Origin: Ophthalmolycus amberensis
Taxonomy: Eukaryota; Chordata; Actinopteri; Perciformes; Zoarcidae
Assembly: GCA_024529925.1 (NCBI GenBank)
Contig: JAFEUB010000774.1
Coordinates: 669,501 to 733,500, forward strand
Direction: 5' to 3'
DNA: 64,000 bases
Shown here: piece after piece, positions 52,528-64,000 of the stretch
Position numbering within the stretch: the stretch's first letter is position 1
How the letters are laid out: every line of letters begins with the position of its first letter
Translations under genes and position numbers: made by a program
The notes under the pieces: model-generated
What the model was told of the DNA's origin: nothing
Database searches by the model: none
The model's input: only the letters and a program-made list of their open reading frames with translations

Positions 52528-55500
52528 TATTGGTCCAACAAGACAACAAGAAGAGCAGTTGTCTCCATATTTTGCACAGAAGTCATGTGTTCACCAGAAG
52601 AGGTCTGGGCTCTCTTTCCCAAAAACATCTCAAGGATTAATACGATCGTATAATCCATCTTGGATGTGATCGTGGAATAATGAGTGCCTCCTACCTACTT
52701 GTAGAAGTCTAAGAGGGTCCTGAGAAGCTGCAGAACCTACCGGAAGATCTGCAAACAACTGGCTTCACTGATGTTGTATTTGTTCTTTTAGATTAGATTG
52801 TTTGGATTCCAAGAACAAGAAGAAAATAAAACACAAACACACACAAAACCAACTAATTGGGCAATGTGTTGCGCAATTGATTTGCTAAATGCGACACGCA
52901 GAGGAAATGACGCAGTATATCGAAAGACCATTTTTAAAGTTACGCGGTCCAATAATGAGTATAACAAGCAAGAAAGAGCTGGTGCTCAAGGGGTCAAACA
53001 AACACAGGACTGGAATGCAACTTTCCTGAAGTCATGTATTCAGTTTTCCAGTTCTTTTGTTTTTATTCATGGTGTGAATGTTGTTTGCCTCACGCTTAGT
53101 TCTACGTGGTTAAGAGTAACACCTGACTTGCAGCAGCTGAAACGATCAAAATGCACTTTGACAGTGTCGGTGTATGAATCATAAAGGTCAGCAAGCTGAA
53201 AGCTCTGACTTTTGGCTGAACATTAGGTTTTGCTTTCATACTGCACAATTCAGAGTTTAAAACATTTCTTTGTTTTATACTTTGATTGGAGGGAACCGTT
53301 CCTTATGTGCTGTACATAAGAAACTTCTTGTTGATGTTGATGCACATGTACGTTTTAATTGTACATGTTTACAATCCACATGTCAAGGTAAAAGTGCACA
53401 TGTTGTGATGAGGCCACGAGGCTGAGATACCACTCTGGCTCTGGCTTGAATTTGTTTTCAATCTATTTCCAAAACCAGACACTGCAAAGCCACTTGTCAA
53501 AGTGTGTAAAGATCAATTCAAAGAGCTTAGAGACCTTCAAGGCGTCACAAGCTGCTGGTATGTTTTAGGTATAGGTAAGGCCAGATGCTGCTCTCCTGCG
53601 ACTCTCGTGTCAGATCAGAACATCTACTGCTTGATTTCCTCAGACGAGAGGGGAAAAAAAGAAAAGCTCCCTCGGGGGGGAAAGTGAGAGGAACCTCCTC
53701 TCCAAGGTCAACCAGCTGCCACGTTAAATGAGCCTCTTCAGTCGATGAGTCAACAAAGCCCAGCATCACTTCCAAGTATTTGTTTGTCATATATAATACA
53801 GACAGTCATACATAATAACCCCGTGAGCTTAATGGGAGGCTTCAGACTGAGTCATACAAGATGTCCTCAAAAACCTGTTACCTTCTGATCTTTTACAGGG
53901 GTTTTTTTTCCTGCTCTGGTCCGTGCGAGCGGCTCCCGAGACACCCTTCGGCGCTGTCTGTTTGTGTTTACCCCTGTGGACAAACCCGCAGCTTCATCAA
54001 GGGTGCTATGGAAAGGACAGTGTGTCATGAGGCACCGAGCAGCACGGTGCCGCATTGTTTTAGAGACTGGATGAGTCACGGAAGACAAATGAGGGTTGGT
54101 GGCATTTGGGAAGGCTCGTCCGTTGCATTAGGACAGCGCTGTTTAAATCAACAGTGGGATTATAACATGGTCCCACGATGCCTGTTGTAGCAGGTCGGAC
54201 AAGGAATTAATTAACGCATAATGTAACATAATTACCCCAGAGACTCAACAGTTACATGCTACGATGGTAATTTGTTTTTGAAGAAGAATACCTCCTCTCT
54301 GCTGTCTCTTGTCATCCTTACTCACACAAGTTAAAATTCACAAAGCCATCGAGCCATATTTATAGCACGCCGTACACAATGTGAGTGCAGCGTCGCTGCT
54401 ACTATTTCAAGTAATTTGACTCACCAAAGAAATTCAAAAGCTCAAACATCATCAAAAGAGCAGACAGCAAATTGTCCTCTGCTTTAGTCATGGCTGAATT
54501 ACTTCTCATCTATATCGCCGTTTTTACGCTTCAATTATTTGTCCCTTTGGACAAAAGTCTGAAATTCAAATGAGGCGCTTGACATTGTGTAGATTTTAAC
54601 TGAAAATGTGGTCAAGAATATGTCAACAACCCCCCACACTCCACACCTCCCACCTCATTCAGGTTTTACCACATTTCAAAATAATGCTGCTCAGTAGGGT
54701 TCAGCTTTCTCTGAGTGGCTGCCTTTGATTTTTTTTTTTTTTCCTGTCTGTACTGATAAAAGCAAAATTACACAAGATTGCCCACACAATTTTGTTTTGA
54801 CTTTCAGCACACATCATCTACGTTCATCCCGTATGCGAACGTCAAGTGTGTGCAGGTGACAGACTCCAAGCACAATCCGTTTTCCTCCCCGCTCCCCTTT
54901 TCTCTTCATTTCCACCTCTGTGTCTCTTTGTGTCTCGCTCTCTCTCTCTCTTTGACCACCCTCGTGCACACTGCCAACATGAGATAGCCATATCTGTGTG
55001 TCCAGTGCAGTGTGTCATGTGTGATAATGTGTGACGTACACGTCACGTGCCAGCGGTTTTAGGGTTCCACTAGAAGCTACTTATTGTTATCGGTTTTAGG
55101 CATCATCATTATCAGCTGGAGCAGACGCGCCGGGTCCCTTTGCGTCATTGTTCCCTACGAAAACCCCCTAAAGCTCCAGCCGCCAAAGCTACCCACAACG
55201 TAACCAACAAAGGAGGGAAGAGAACACATCGAAAATCACTCTGGCGTCCCTCCCCTCATCCATCCTCTCATCCACGGCCTGCATACCCCCCCCCCCACCC
55301 CCACCCTCTGCACTGTCTCGCTTCTTTCTCTTTTTTTTGCATCTCTATCAAACGTTCACTTCTTTTGTCTCATGTGCTCTTTCTTATTCCATCGCACTCA
55401 ATCTTTCTGCGTGACATGCTCTGCCCTCGTCCGCTCTCTCCGGCCGCCATTATCTAAACCACCCATCTCCTCATCTTTCCCTCAATTCCCCTCTGTCATA

Positions 55501-57511
55501 GTCAGGAAAACAAATGCACAACCTGCACACACAGATAAATGCACACTCCAACACACACAATGACACCGTGCGTGCAAATAGTCTCACCCCTTCCAAAACC
55601 TTCCATGCACTCACCCCCACCACCACCACCATCCAACCCCCCCCCCCCCTACTCACACACACACACACACACACCCTAATCCTAATCACACCACCACCAC
55701 CGTCATCAACCCTTATCTCACTCCACCAAATCTGCTGTGACTCAAAACAATTTCCTCTCATTTGCGATTTTACTGCCCACCCCCGCCTCCTACACCTCCA
55801 TCAAACCACCTACCCCCTCCAATAAGCCCTCTCCACCTCCTCCATCGCTACCCATCAGGCGCGAACCCCACCCAAACGCACGCGCACACAAACACAAACG
55901 CATTCAAATGCACTTACGTACACACACTCTGACCGGTCGCCATTAAGAATGGCGGCTCATCATGTGCACGTGGTGACTTGCCACTGTCATCCAGTGGAGC
56001 CCGAGAAGAACTGCAGTGTGACGTCACGGCGGACGCCGGCCCCGCTGGTTGGTGGAATATATTTACGCGTATGTGTGTGTGATTCTGTGCGTGTAGTTGG
56101 GATGGGGGAGCCGGAGGAATACAATTTGGTGGGTGGGTGGACCCGGTGGGCCTTGCTGCATCACTGAACCAGGAAAATGAATGAGGGCCTACACTAGGTG
56201 TCAGCCCCTTCCTCTCCTGTTGGCCTCTGCTAATTTCCCTTTCTCTTTTCTGCCCCGCTCTTCTCCCTTTGGCCCTCAAGGCAAAGAAAACAGTTGAAAC
56301 TGCAAAAAATGAACTGAGTGTATGTTCGACAGTATGTCGCAGGATTGCTTGACTGTGCTTAATGACTTGAATCACCTGAAAGACAAACAAATGTCAATAT
56401 TATTTGATTGAATGATTACAAATCCATTCAAAGTTCAGTAAAACGGCCTGATGTGCCAGAATTTGAATTTTAACAAGAGCAAAACAGCACCACCCGATGG
56501 GAGGTTCTCAGAGCCACAACCAGCGAGAGGAACACCTCACTGAGAGGTGTTACTATGGGAGGAAGAATACAACATGATGAGGCCACAGAATACAAGCGTG
56601 TGTGCTGTTTTACGACGACAGACTCAGTGATTTACCTCAGTGAGGCGAAAATAAATCTGTGAGTCAGCAACATAACGTCAGTTCTCTCTGTATCTCTGCT
56701 GTCACGAAATGGTTTGACAGCCAACAGCGAAACAGTTTTCATCAGAAGTCTGTTTTTTTCGAGCAGACAATGTGCAATTTCTACTGGTGATGGGAATTTT
56801 AAATATCGCCTTTGGCTTTTATTGGTCATCTAGATCAAATCTAAAACCAGGAATATACACAAAAACCGTTCAAAATGAATTTAAAAAGAAAATCAAAGCT
56901 ATTACATTTAAGATAGGTTTGCATGATTGCATTAACATATTGTTTCCAATTACATGCAGTTGAATATGTGATTAAATTATAATGGCAGACATCTATGGAA
57001 GACCATTTGTGTATGTATGGTGCTCATCATGATCGTCACATATTAAAGGTACAGGAAACTCAGGTGTGAATATGTTACCAAAAAGGAGTTGTTTTCTGCA
57101 AAACCTGAATTTATTTTGGCCAATTGGGGATAGAGAAGACAAGCTGTGAGCTGTGAACACAACTGTTAGAGCCAAATATGGTATTATAAATACCACTGTA
57201 TTTCTTTGTTTGTACGTTGTTACTGCATTGTGGGAAAGAGTGGCTTTTGTGTACATTGTTTCCACGACGAGAATAAATGAGCTACAGCTCATCAAACACC
57301 TCACAGGTAGTTCAGCATCGCCTACAGCGAGGGCGTCAACCAGGCGACTCCGGAGGGAGCAGCACCTCAGGCTCACACACGCTTCACACACGCTTCTTTA
57401 ACATTAGTCAAAACCTAGTGCCAACGTTGGAACTTTGTGTGGAAAACATCGGCACGTTGGAGACGTAACTGAGGAGAATCCAGCACAACGAGGGCTGATC
57501 GTATAGCTGTT

Positions 57512-57657
57512 CGGGTCTCTGGCAAAGTTGGAGGACGGAGCTACGGGGCTAATGCTAACACGGCCGTGGAGGAATGCAGTACGAGGAGGGATGCTCGGGG
57601 CTTTGGCAAGGGTTGGAGGACGGAGCTACGGGGCTAATGCTAACACGGCCGTGGAGC
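57512..57657. repeat. Tandem duplication with 85-bp period
   Basis: GTTGGAGGACGGAGCTACGG and the following 24 bases, ending GGCCGTGGAG, occur identically from 57527 and from 57612. The similarity also extends leftward (CGGGTCTCTGGCAA against CGGGGCTTTGGCAA). It lies immediately beyond the 3' end of the LINE. Confidence 0.9.
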
Positions 57658-57710
57658 ATCGGACCACCGGATCATCGCCCGGCGCCCAGCGCACAGAGAG
57701 GTATAGAACA

Positions 57711-59045
57711 GAAGAATAGAATAGAAATGTACTTTATTCATCCCCAAGGGGAAATTTGTCTGTGGCAGCAGCAAACAGGGTTACACAATAAAATAAAATA
57801 TTGGGTTTGGAAAATGCACACTATATACAATATAATAAAATAACAGAGCAGGACCTGTTCAATTTAAGAAAACAAAGTAATACAAATGCACAGTATATAC
57901 ACTGAATAGAATTGTATTAAATTAACTAAGTAGGATAAAAATAAAATAAACAAAACAGTAGTGCACAAGTCTTGCGTTAGTTATAGTCTTGTGTTTGACT
58001 TGGCCAGAGGTGATTTATTATACAGTGATATTGAGATATAGAGGGCAAGAATGTTTTCCTGTATCTATCCTTGTGACAGCGGAGCTGAATCAGTCTGTTG
58101 GAGAAAGTGCTCCGCTGTCCCTGCAGGAGGTGGTGGAGAGGGTGGTCCGGGTTATCCAATATGGATCATAGTTTCTTCAGTGTCCTCCTCTCCACCACCT
58201 TTTCCAGTGTCCAGTTTGCAGCCAATGATGGAGCCGGCCTTCTTAATCAGTTTATTAAGTCTGTTGGTGTCTCCGGCTCCAATGCTGCTCCCCCAGCAGA
58301 CTACAGAGAAGTACAGTGCACTGGCCACAACAGACCGATAGAACATCTCCAGCATCTTGCTGCACACGTTGAAGGATCGAAGTTTCCTCAAGAAGAAGAG
58401 TCGACTCATCCCCTTCTTGTACACAGCGTTGATGTTGTTCTTCCAGTTCAGTCTGCTGTCGATGGAGACACCCAGGTACTTGTACTCCTCCACCATGTCC
58501 ACATCCTCTCCCAGAACTCTCAGCAGTTGTGGAGCCGTCGTCTTCCTCCTGAAGTCGACCACCATCTCTCTGGTCTTGGCCACGTTCAGAAGCAGGTGAT
58601 TTCTACCGGCCCACTCTACAAAGTCCTCCACTACTGCCCTGTGCTCCTCCTCCCGTCCGTCCCTTATACACCCGACCACTGCAGAGTCATCAGAGAACTT
58701 CTGCAGATGGCATGGAACAGATATGTACTGGAAGTCAGTGGTGTACAAGGTGAACAGGAAGGGTGACAGAACAGTTCCCTGTGGGGCTCCAGTATCACTG
58801 ACCACCACATCAGACAGCACACGGCCCAGTCGAACAAACTGTGGTCTGCCTGTGAGGTCAGTGATCCAGGAGACGGTGGACGCGTTCACCCCCACCACCC
58901 GCAGCTTCTCACTCAGCAGCACTGGTTGGATGGTGTTGAATGCACTGGAGAAATCAAAGAAAGTGATTCTCACAGAGCCACCGGATCCATCCAGGTGCGA
59001 CTGAGCTCGTTGCAGCAGGTAGATGATGGCATCGTCCACCCCCAC
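57711..59045 (-). mobile_element. 5'-truncated LINE (L2/CR1-like) with reverse-transcriptase ORF
   Basis: The minus strand is open to a stop near 58152 and encodes the middle and end of a LINE reverse transcriptase. Seen: ITFFDFSSAFNTIQP (first catalytic Asp), GAPQGTVLSPFLFTLY, LQKFSDDSAVVGCIRDG (metal-binding motif FSDD instead of the usual F/YADD), NHLLLNVAKTREMVVDFRR and YKYLGVSIDSRLNW, then the C-terminal region SRLFFLRKLRSFNVCSKML. The endonuclease and N-terminal parts are missing. The 3' UTR contains the fish LINE block AATTTCCCCTTGGGG, then ATGAATAAAGTACATTTCTA and a short TATTC repeat tail at about 57711. Truncation at 59045 makes it non-autonomous. Confidence 0.88.
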
Positions 59046-59192
59046 ATGCGGTAGCGCTAGAATGCGTAGCGCTACTCTGTATGGCCATTTACATTGTGTG
59101 CACACATAACTGGGCATAAACCCAATGCATTGGTTGCCGAAGCGTGCGGACAAGAACAATAGACTTTGCATTTGACATTTTGACTATTTACC

Positions 59193-59835
59193 ATGGAGAG
59201 CCGCGAGGCGGCGTTGGACGAAACTACCGGGACTGGTGTGCTAACTGAGGGTAAACCCAGCACTATGTCTGGTGGTGTGGAAACGCAACAACATGTAGTT
59301 AAGCTCACTGCAAAAGCGCTTGCTAACAAATTAGAAACGTTGCAAAATGGTAGAAAAGTTAAACTAAATAAAGCAACCGCTATAAGAAAATCAATACAAT
59401 ATTTATTGTCTGGATGATAAAACACAGGTATCAAATGTTCTTGGAGGATTGATTGAGGTGTTAGATGAAGCAAAATGCATGCATGAATCTCTGTTGGGTT
59501 TACTACCGTGTGACGAGAGGGAAAAACATGAAACATGGTTTAAAGCAAAAATGCTGTCTGATGATGAATGTATTGCTGCTACAAAACTGTGGGTTTCATC
59601 CAATGACTGTACTGTGTATGAAAATGGTAATGTTGAGGACGGTATTAATCCAAATGACAGTGTTTCTAATGCTGGTAGTAAACATTCAAGTCGAAGGAGT
59701 AATAAAAGTGGTAAATCCAGTACCACGTCCTCTGCACGGACAAAGGTGGAGGCACAATTAATCGAATTTTTGGAAAAATCTGGTGGGGGGTCTAAATTGC
59801 TAAATGCTCCTCGATGTTCACCAGCTAGTCACTAA
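59193..59835 (+). pseudogene. BEL/Pao-like retrotransposon gag N-terminal remnant, frameshifted
   Basis: The first frame gives a Met at 59193 and LTAKALANKLETLQNGRKVKLNKATAIRK in part, up to IQYLLSG-stop near 59416. A second frame begins in the overlap with DDKTQVSNVLGGLIEVLDEA and continues with LLGLLPCDEREKHETWFKAK and a Ser/Lys-rich linker, stopping at about 59835. The pattern (leucine/lysine helices, then HE-x-WF-x-AKM) resembles the amino end of fish BEL/Pao-type gag proteins. A +1 frame change at the TCTGGATGATAAAAC site separates the halves. No protease, reverse transcriptase or terminal repeat follows. A related domesticated gene is possible but less likely given the break. Confidence 0.55.
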
Positions 59836-59839
59836 CTGT

Positions 59840-60322
59840 GTCTGTCTATTGTTTGGTGCTAAGCAGCTGGCGTTTGTTCTCTGTAGGTTCATCACTATAC
59901 ATTGTTGGTGTGACATATCAGTTATAGCCCCTTAAAAGCTGCACTAATCAATATTTTCAATATAATCAACATTTTATTCTTTTTGAACTTTGGTGAAACT
60001 GTGAAGATCTGTGACGCACCGGAGCAGCTGAGAGGAAAAAAAACAATTTATTTTGGCACCATTTTAAGGGGAGTGCACAGCTTGTTTGTGGGCCGGGGCT
60101 GGAGTGATCTGACTTGTAGAAATACCCCAGCATTTTGTATTTTCCCTCTCTCACAGACAGAGATTAAGGTGGGCGGACATTGCCTTGGTTATTGATTATC
60201 ACGCAGGTAATTGGTTATTGATTACTCTCAGCCTTCTTGTCTGTGTCTGAGGGGAAGAATTGTACTGTACAATTATTCAGTTTGGGAATTGAATTCTGTT
60301 TTCTGCCAAATCTCATTTCAGT
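59840..60322. other. slc47a upstream noncoding sequence
   Basis: No exon seen except for an acceptor (CTCATTTCAG, ending 60320) two bases before the slc47a Met, which implies a separate noncoding first exon further left. Confidence 0.5.
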
Positions 60323-63075
60323 ATGGAAGACTTACCTTCAAAAGACGCATGTAGAGGAGTAAATGGACAGTCCACAACAGACGAATCGCCTTCTGCTGCC
60401 GCTCACAGTGTTGAGTCACACTGCGGATCCTGCATGAAAAGGGTTAAGCTCTGGGTACCTGAGGACTACAAGAATGAATCAGTTCAGCTTTTGAAACTAG
60501 CGTTACCCGTGGTAAGATTGTGTCTAGATGCAACAAGAGTTTAATTATACTATATTTTTTAGAGCTAAAGGTACTAAGTCTGCAACACTCAGAATGATTG
60601 GGTGTGAATCATATAAGTACAGGAACATCTACGTTGTTGAGGCTGTTAGGATTGTATATTTCTTTTTTTTCAAACAGCTTTATTCAGACTAGTTTACTGT
60701 GTAGGACACTTATTTCCATGATACAAGTGAGTATGTCTGAGAAGTTTTTGATTTAATAAAAAAAAGGTTAAATTGCTTTACTTTTAACATGAGGGTTGTG
60801 CTGTACCAGTAATTATTTTCAAATTACCACCTACTTTCTTCTAACAGTAATTACCAGGGTAATAACTCCAAACCATTGGGACTAATTAGAAAAAGAATTG
60901 CCATAGTGATAAAAGTGTGGCAGCATTTTAACTAAAACAGATTACATCATTTTCACTGACCTAAATAAACCCCTCAGGGGTGTCACTAGATCAAGTGCAG
61001 ACAAATACAGTGTGATATGTTGGTCATTCTCAATTAGCACTTGAATAAGCTACATGGTCAAAAGTAACGATTAAATCCCTTAACATTTCACATATGTATA
61101 TACATATATGTATAAAGACTTGATGAATGCTAAATAGTCAATATACCATAGAAATAAGGTGCAAAACTTCATAGATGAGGACATTTAGTTTCCTTTTGTG
61201 CAAACCTTTTGATGCCAAAGGCTGTCAAGAACCTACACCAGCAATCAGTAAAACTATTTTCTAAAAAAGAAAGGAGCGACAGTAAAGACGCTTATAAAAG
61301 AGCTGCGGTAAAACCAAAGCATAACACATGTCAGCTGCCAGAGCAAATAGGACCTTTTTCATACGGCGAGGCCTTTTGAAACACGATTTTTTTTTTCAAG
61401 GAACAATAACTCCATGAGCAACTGTACGTGCTCCATGTGGAGTTTTATTCATTCATGTTTTGTGCAGTTCATTTATGTTTTTGTAGTTGTGAAAATGTGG
61501 GAGCATGATTTTGTTTTTCAGTTCATTTCACAGGTGATGACCTTCATGATTGGCTTCGTCAGCATGGTGTTCTGCGGTCACCTGGGGAAAACAGAGCTGG
61601 CGGGGGTGGCGTTAGCGATTGCGGTGAGTGATCTCAGTGCAGTTTAGTTTCTGCTTTTATTGGCATTCTGCACTCAGGCATCATTGCACATCATTGTGTT
61701 GCGTTTTAAAACTTTTATCTTGTCTATCCAAGCATGAATCTGTTTTTATCTATTCTTTCTGGACTGTTGTCTTATACTATCTAATTTTTTTTATAGGTAA
61801 CAAATGTCACAGGTATTTCCATTGGCATTGGTTTGGCATCAACATGTGATACTCTCATATCTCAGGTATTCAGCTGATCTTATTTATACAACCAGGTCAG
61901 TCCTGACCAGTTACTGCTGTGTTCACAGTGTGCTCTTCCAGATTTGTTTCCCTTTTTCTTGCACATGAGTAGGTGTTATTTTAGTTTCCTGTTTTTCTGA
62001 CCACCTGCTTGCAGACTTATGGGAGTGGTAACCAAAAGCGTGTCGGAGTGATCCTCCAAAGGGGAGTTTTGATTCTGCTCTTAGCCTGTTTCCCCTGCTG
62101 GGCCGTCCTCGTTAACACTCAGCCCATTCTGCTGGCTGTCAGACAGAACCCAGAGGTCGCCAGGTGAACCTTCTTCATTTCTAAATCTGTGCATCACAGC
62201 CATGCAATAGCACAAACTCACATCAAATGCACGTAGTACACATGGATCAAGTTATTCAGCATGATTTATTGCACTTATTTACCATTTCCTCTGTTTTCTC
62301 ATCTGCCATAAAGACTCTCCCAGCTGTATGTGAAAGTCTTTATGCCGGCTCTGCCAGTGAGTTGTAATTTATTTTTTGCATCTCCATTCATACACGCTTT
62401 ATTGAATGGTTGTTTTGTTGCATTATTGATCTAATTAACTCCATTTATCGCCTCCTGTTGTATTCTGCAGGCTGCCTTCATGTACCAGCTGCTGGGGAGG
62501 TATCTTCAGAATCAGGTGCGTTTAATGACTGTAAGACCACTGGTGTGAAACTCAATAATGACTCAAAGATGGTCTGTAATGAGATTATTTTGTGTGTTCG
62601 AAAGAGCGTGCACTGCGAGACTGATACAAACAGCAGATGCGCTGATGTGTTCAGAAGGCGTGCTTGTTTAAACAGCTTACTGTGTCTCACATGCAGGGCA
62701 TCATGTGGCCCCAGGTGATATCTGGAGCCATGGGGAACGTTTTAAATGTAATAATCAACTACATTTTCCTGAACCATCTGGATCTGGGGGTTGCGTGAGT
62801 ACATCCACCAAACCCGTAATAGTGCGCCTTAACTGAGTAATCCTCTTTTATATTTTAAACCAATCAGAGTAAGGATATAACATGCTCAGTAGCCATTTCT
62901 AATAGTCAACTGGAGGCTTTATTTAAGGACTTATTTTACTGGCAATGACTAAATACTTGTTACTTGTTGTCTTGCAGTGGATCTGCAGCTGCAAATGCCA
63001 TCTCACACTATACCTTGGCCGTGTTCTTGTTTGTGTACATCTGCTCCACGGGACTGCACAAAGCTACTTGGGACG
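60323..63075 (+). CDS. slc47a1: slc47a (MATE multidrug and toxin extrusion transporter), first eight coding exons, 3' part outside window
   Basis: Plasma-membrane proton/organic-cation antiporter exporting drugs and metabolites. Exons: 60323-60511, 61522-61623, 61797-61865, 62015-62163, 62314-62356, 62471-62515, 62697-62794 and 62978-63075 (793 nt, 264 aa). Borders are GT/AG and phases match throughout. Seen: a hydrophilic N-terminus MEDLPSKDACRG, KLWVPEDYKNESVQLLKLAL, then membrane segments with the MATE signatures MVFCGHLGKTELAGVALAIA, SIGIGLASTCDTLISQTYGS, KRVGVILQRGVLILLLACFP, LPAAFMYQLLGRYLQNQG, VISGAMGNVLNVIINYIFL and SAAANAISHYTLAVFLFVYI. These correspond to roughly the first half of the human 570-aa protein (about transmembrane helices 1-6). 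The later catalytic Glu residues lie beyond the edge. The fish paralogue number is uncertain. Confidence 0.93.
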
Positions 63076-63242
63076 GTAAGTTCAGCGAGTTAAACTACTG
63101 TTGGGGTCTGACCAGATGGCTTCAACATGTGGTCTGAACAAAGAGAATCAGGCCTTCCCTTCTGCAAGCAAAGGTTTCATCCTGATTGTGGTTTGATGAG
63201 AGCAAACCTCCTCTAAAGGAATTTCATATTCGGGTGTGAATT

Positions 63243-64000
63243 CCCCCCCCCCCCCCCAAAAAACCATGGTCACCTGAATGCACCGCTGCAATCTCATTGG
63301 CCGAGGGCCAAGAGACCCCAGGACCCCTGTGGTTCAACCACTGTTCTACAAAACTGCCGGCAACTCACATCTCAACGGTTTTTCCCTTCGACCTCGGTCG
63401 AGCTAGGGAGCACGCAAACGCTCTCTTCGCTCTGACCCCCGTCCAGGCCACAGAAGATTCAGCTTTTCCCTTCGACCTCGGTCGAGCTAGGGAGCACGCA
63501 AACGCTCTCTTCGCCCTGGGACCCGTCCTTGGACATATGAAGACACACCAGCCTCCTACCTCCAGCACGACGCTGGCAACCGAAGGCCACGAGGGAGCCG
63601 AAACCCTCAAACCCTCAAACCCTCAAACCCTCATCAAACCCTGTCAGGTCACAAAGCCATTTCGCTGGTCGAAACAGCCGTGTTTTCTTTTTCTGAGTTA
63701 AGGCCCCTTACTCCGCTGGGACGAATCCCTTCCACGATTCCTTCCCGCTTTTTCTTTTGTGCACAAACCGGCACAGAGGAGCCCGACGAAGCCTCGCTCC
63801 TCTCGTGACCGATGATTCCCGGTAAGACGCGCAGACACGCCGTCTCATCCGAAGTTAACTGTCCTCCCTGCAGCGAGTACAGATCGGACCTGCGTTTGCT
63901 CCAGAGCCACGCCAACGGACCGAAGCCGCACCAGCAAAAGCCGGGCGAGACACAGCGCCCGAAAGGCAAGGCCGCGCTGCAAACAACCCCCCCCCCCCCC
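63243..64000. repeat. GC-rich repeat block bounded by C-runs
   Basis: Lies in the slc47a intron after 63075. It starts with 15 C (63243-63257) and ends with 14 C at the window edge (63987-64000). Inside are two identical 51-base segments (63380-63430 and 63464-63514, period 84 bp) with TTTTCCCTTCGACCTCGG, and a CCCTCAAA-type eight-base repeat (about 63601-63635). Composition differs sharply from the AT-rich gene introns, suggesting an inserted retroelement piece. No protein family was recognised in its open frames (63297-63701 +, 63649-63969 -). Confidence 0.6.

Larger units (their letters stand above)
42035..57510. other. Gene-poor region with simple repeats
   Basis: No coding exon recognised. 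It holds GT tracts at 44138-44173 and 47841-47883, a CA tract at about 47678-47696, a GA tract at about 48617-48648, C-runs at about 51440-51470 and 55637-55650, and a pyrimidine- and CA-rich zone at 55240-55920. Long open frames here follow from this skewed composition. Confidence 0.45.

Noticed and set aside
55914..56390. 158-codon minus-strand ORF and a nearby CRE-like TGACGTCA (56019-56026)
   Set aside because: No recognisable protein; the CRE has no clear TATA, exon or donor attached, so no promoter is called.
58098..58766. 222-codon + strand ORF
   Set aside because: Antisense to the LINE reverse transcriptase, with no domain of its own.
1..64000. CRISPR arrays, operons, bacterial-type promoters, rRNA or tRNA genes
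   Set aside because: None seen. This is vertebrate DNA, and no cloverleaf with box A/B was noticed, though a tRNA scan was not run.

Overview
The window is nuclear DNA of a ray-finned fish, probably a teleost. The genes are split into short exons with GT/AG introns, and the noncoding DNA is rich in (CA)n, (GT)n and (GA)n tracts. The repeats are of fish type: an L2/CR1-like LINE, a PIF/Harbinger-like element, a BEL/Pao-like gag remnant and a DUF4806 gene. Species and chromosome cannot be read from the sequence. Gene names rest on recognising conserved protein segments, not on a database search.

Layout, left to right. (1) 1-1380, + strand: the last seven exons of nle1 (Notchless, a WD40 ribosome-assembly factor). 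(2) 3908-6316, - strand: complete nine-exon slc25a1 (mitochondrial citrate carrier), tail to tail with nle1. (3) About 7673-10315: a unit with imperfect inverted ends enclosing a decayed or mis-sequenced - strand DUF4806 gene. (4) 12166-15349, - strand: a six-exon gene that can be assembled in frame, giving a 230-residue acidic protein with a C-terminal C-x2-C-x11-H-x3-C zinc finger; I could not assign it to a known gene. (5) 15350-25300: mostly noncoding, with an LTR-like piece, a LINE remnant and a Harbinger-like element with TTA target-site duplications. (6) 25304-29640, - strand: vgf (neurosecretory granin-like precursor), with a noncoding first exon, a TATA box and a CRE. Its single coding exon carries one frame break. 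(7) 29740-57500: a gene-poor stretch of about 28 kb with one candidate orphan first exon (41.7-42.0 kb) and several simple repeats. (8) 57500-59840: a repeat cluster (85-bp duplication, truncated LINE reverse transcriptase, frameshifted gag remnant). (9) 60323-63075, + strand: the first eight coding exons of an slc47a (MATE) transporter that runs off the right edge. (10) 63240-64000: GC-rich repeat DNA bounded by C-runs.

The genes do not form a pathway: ribosome assembly, mitochondrial citrate export, neuropeptide precursor and organic-cation export are unrelated jobs. The items most worth a second look are the unassigned zinc-finger gene, the DUF4806 gene inside a transposon-like unit, the vgf frame break beside an intact promoter, and the layered transposon remnants.
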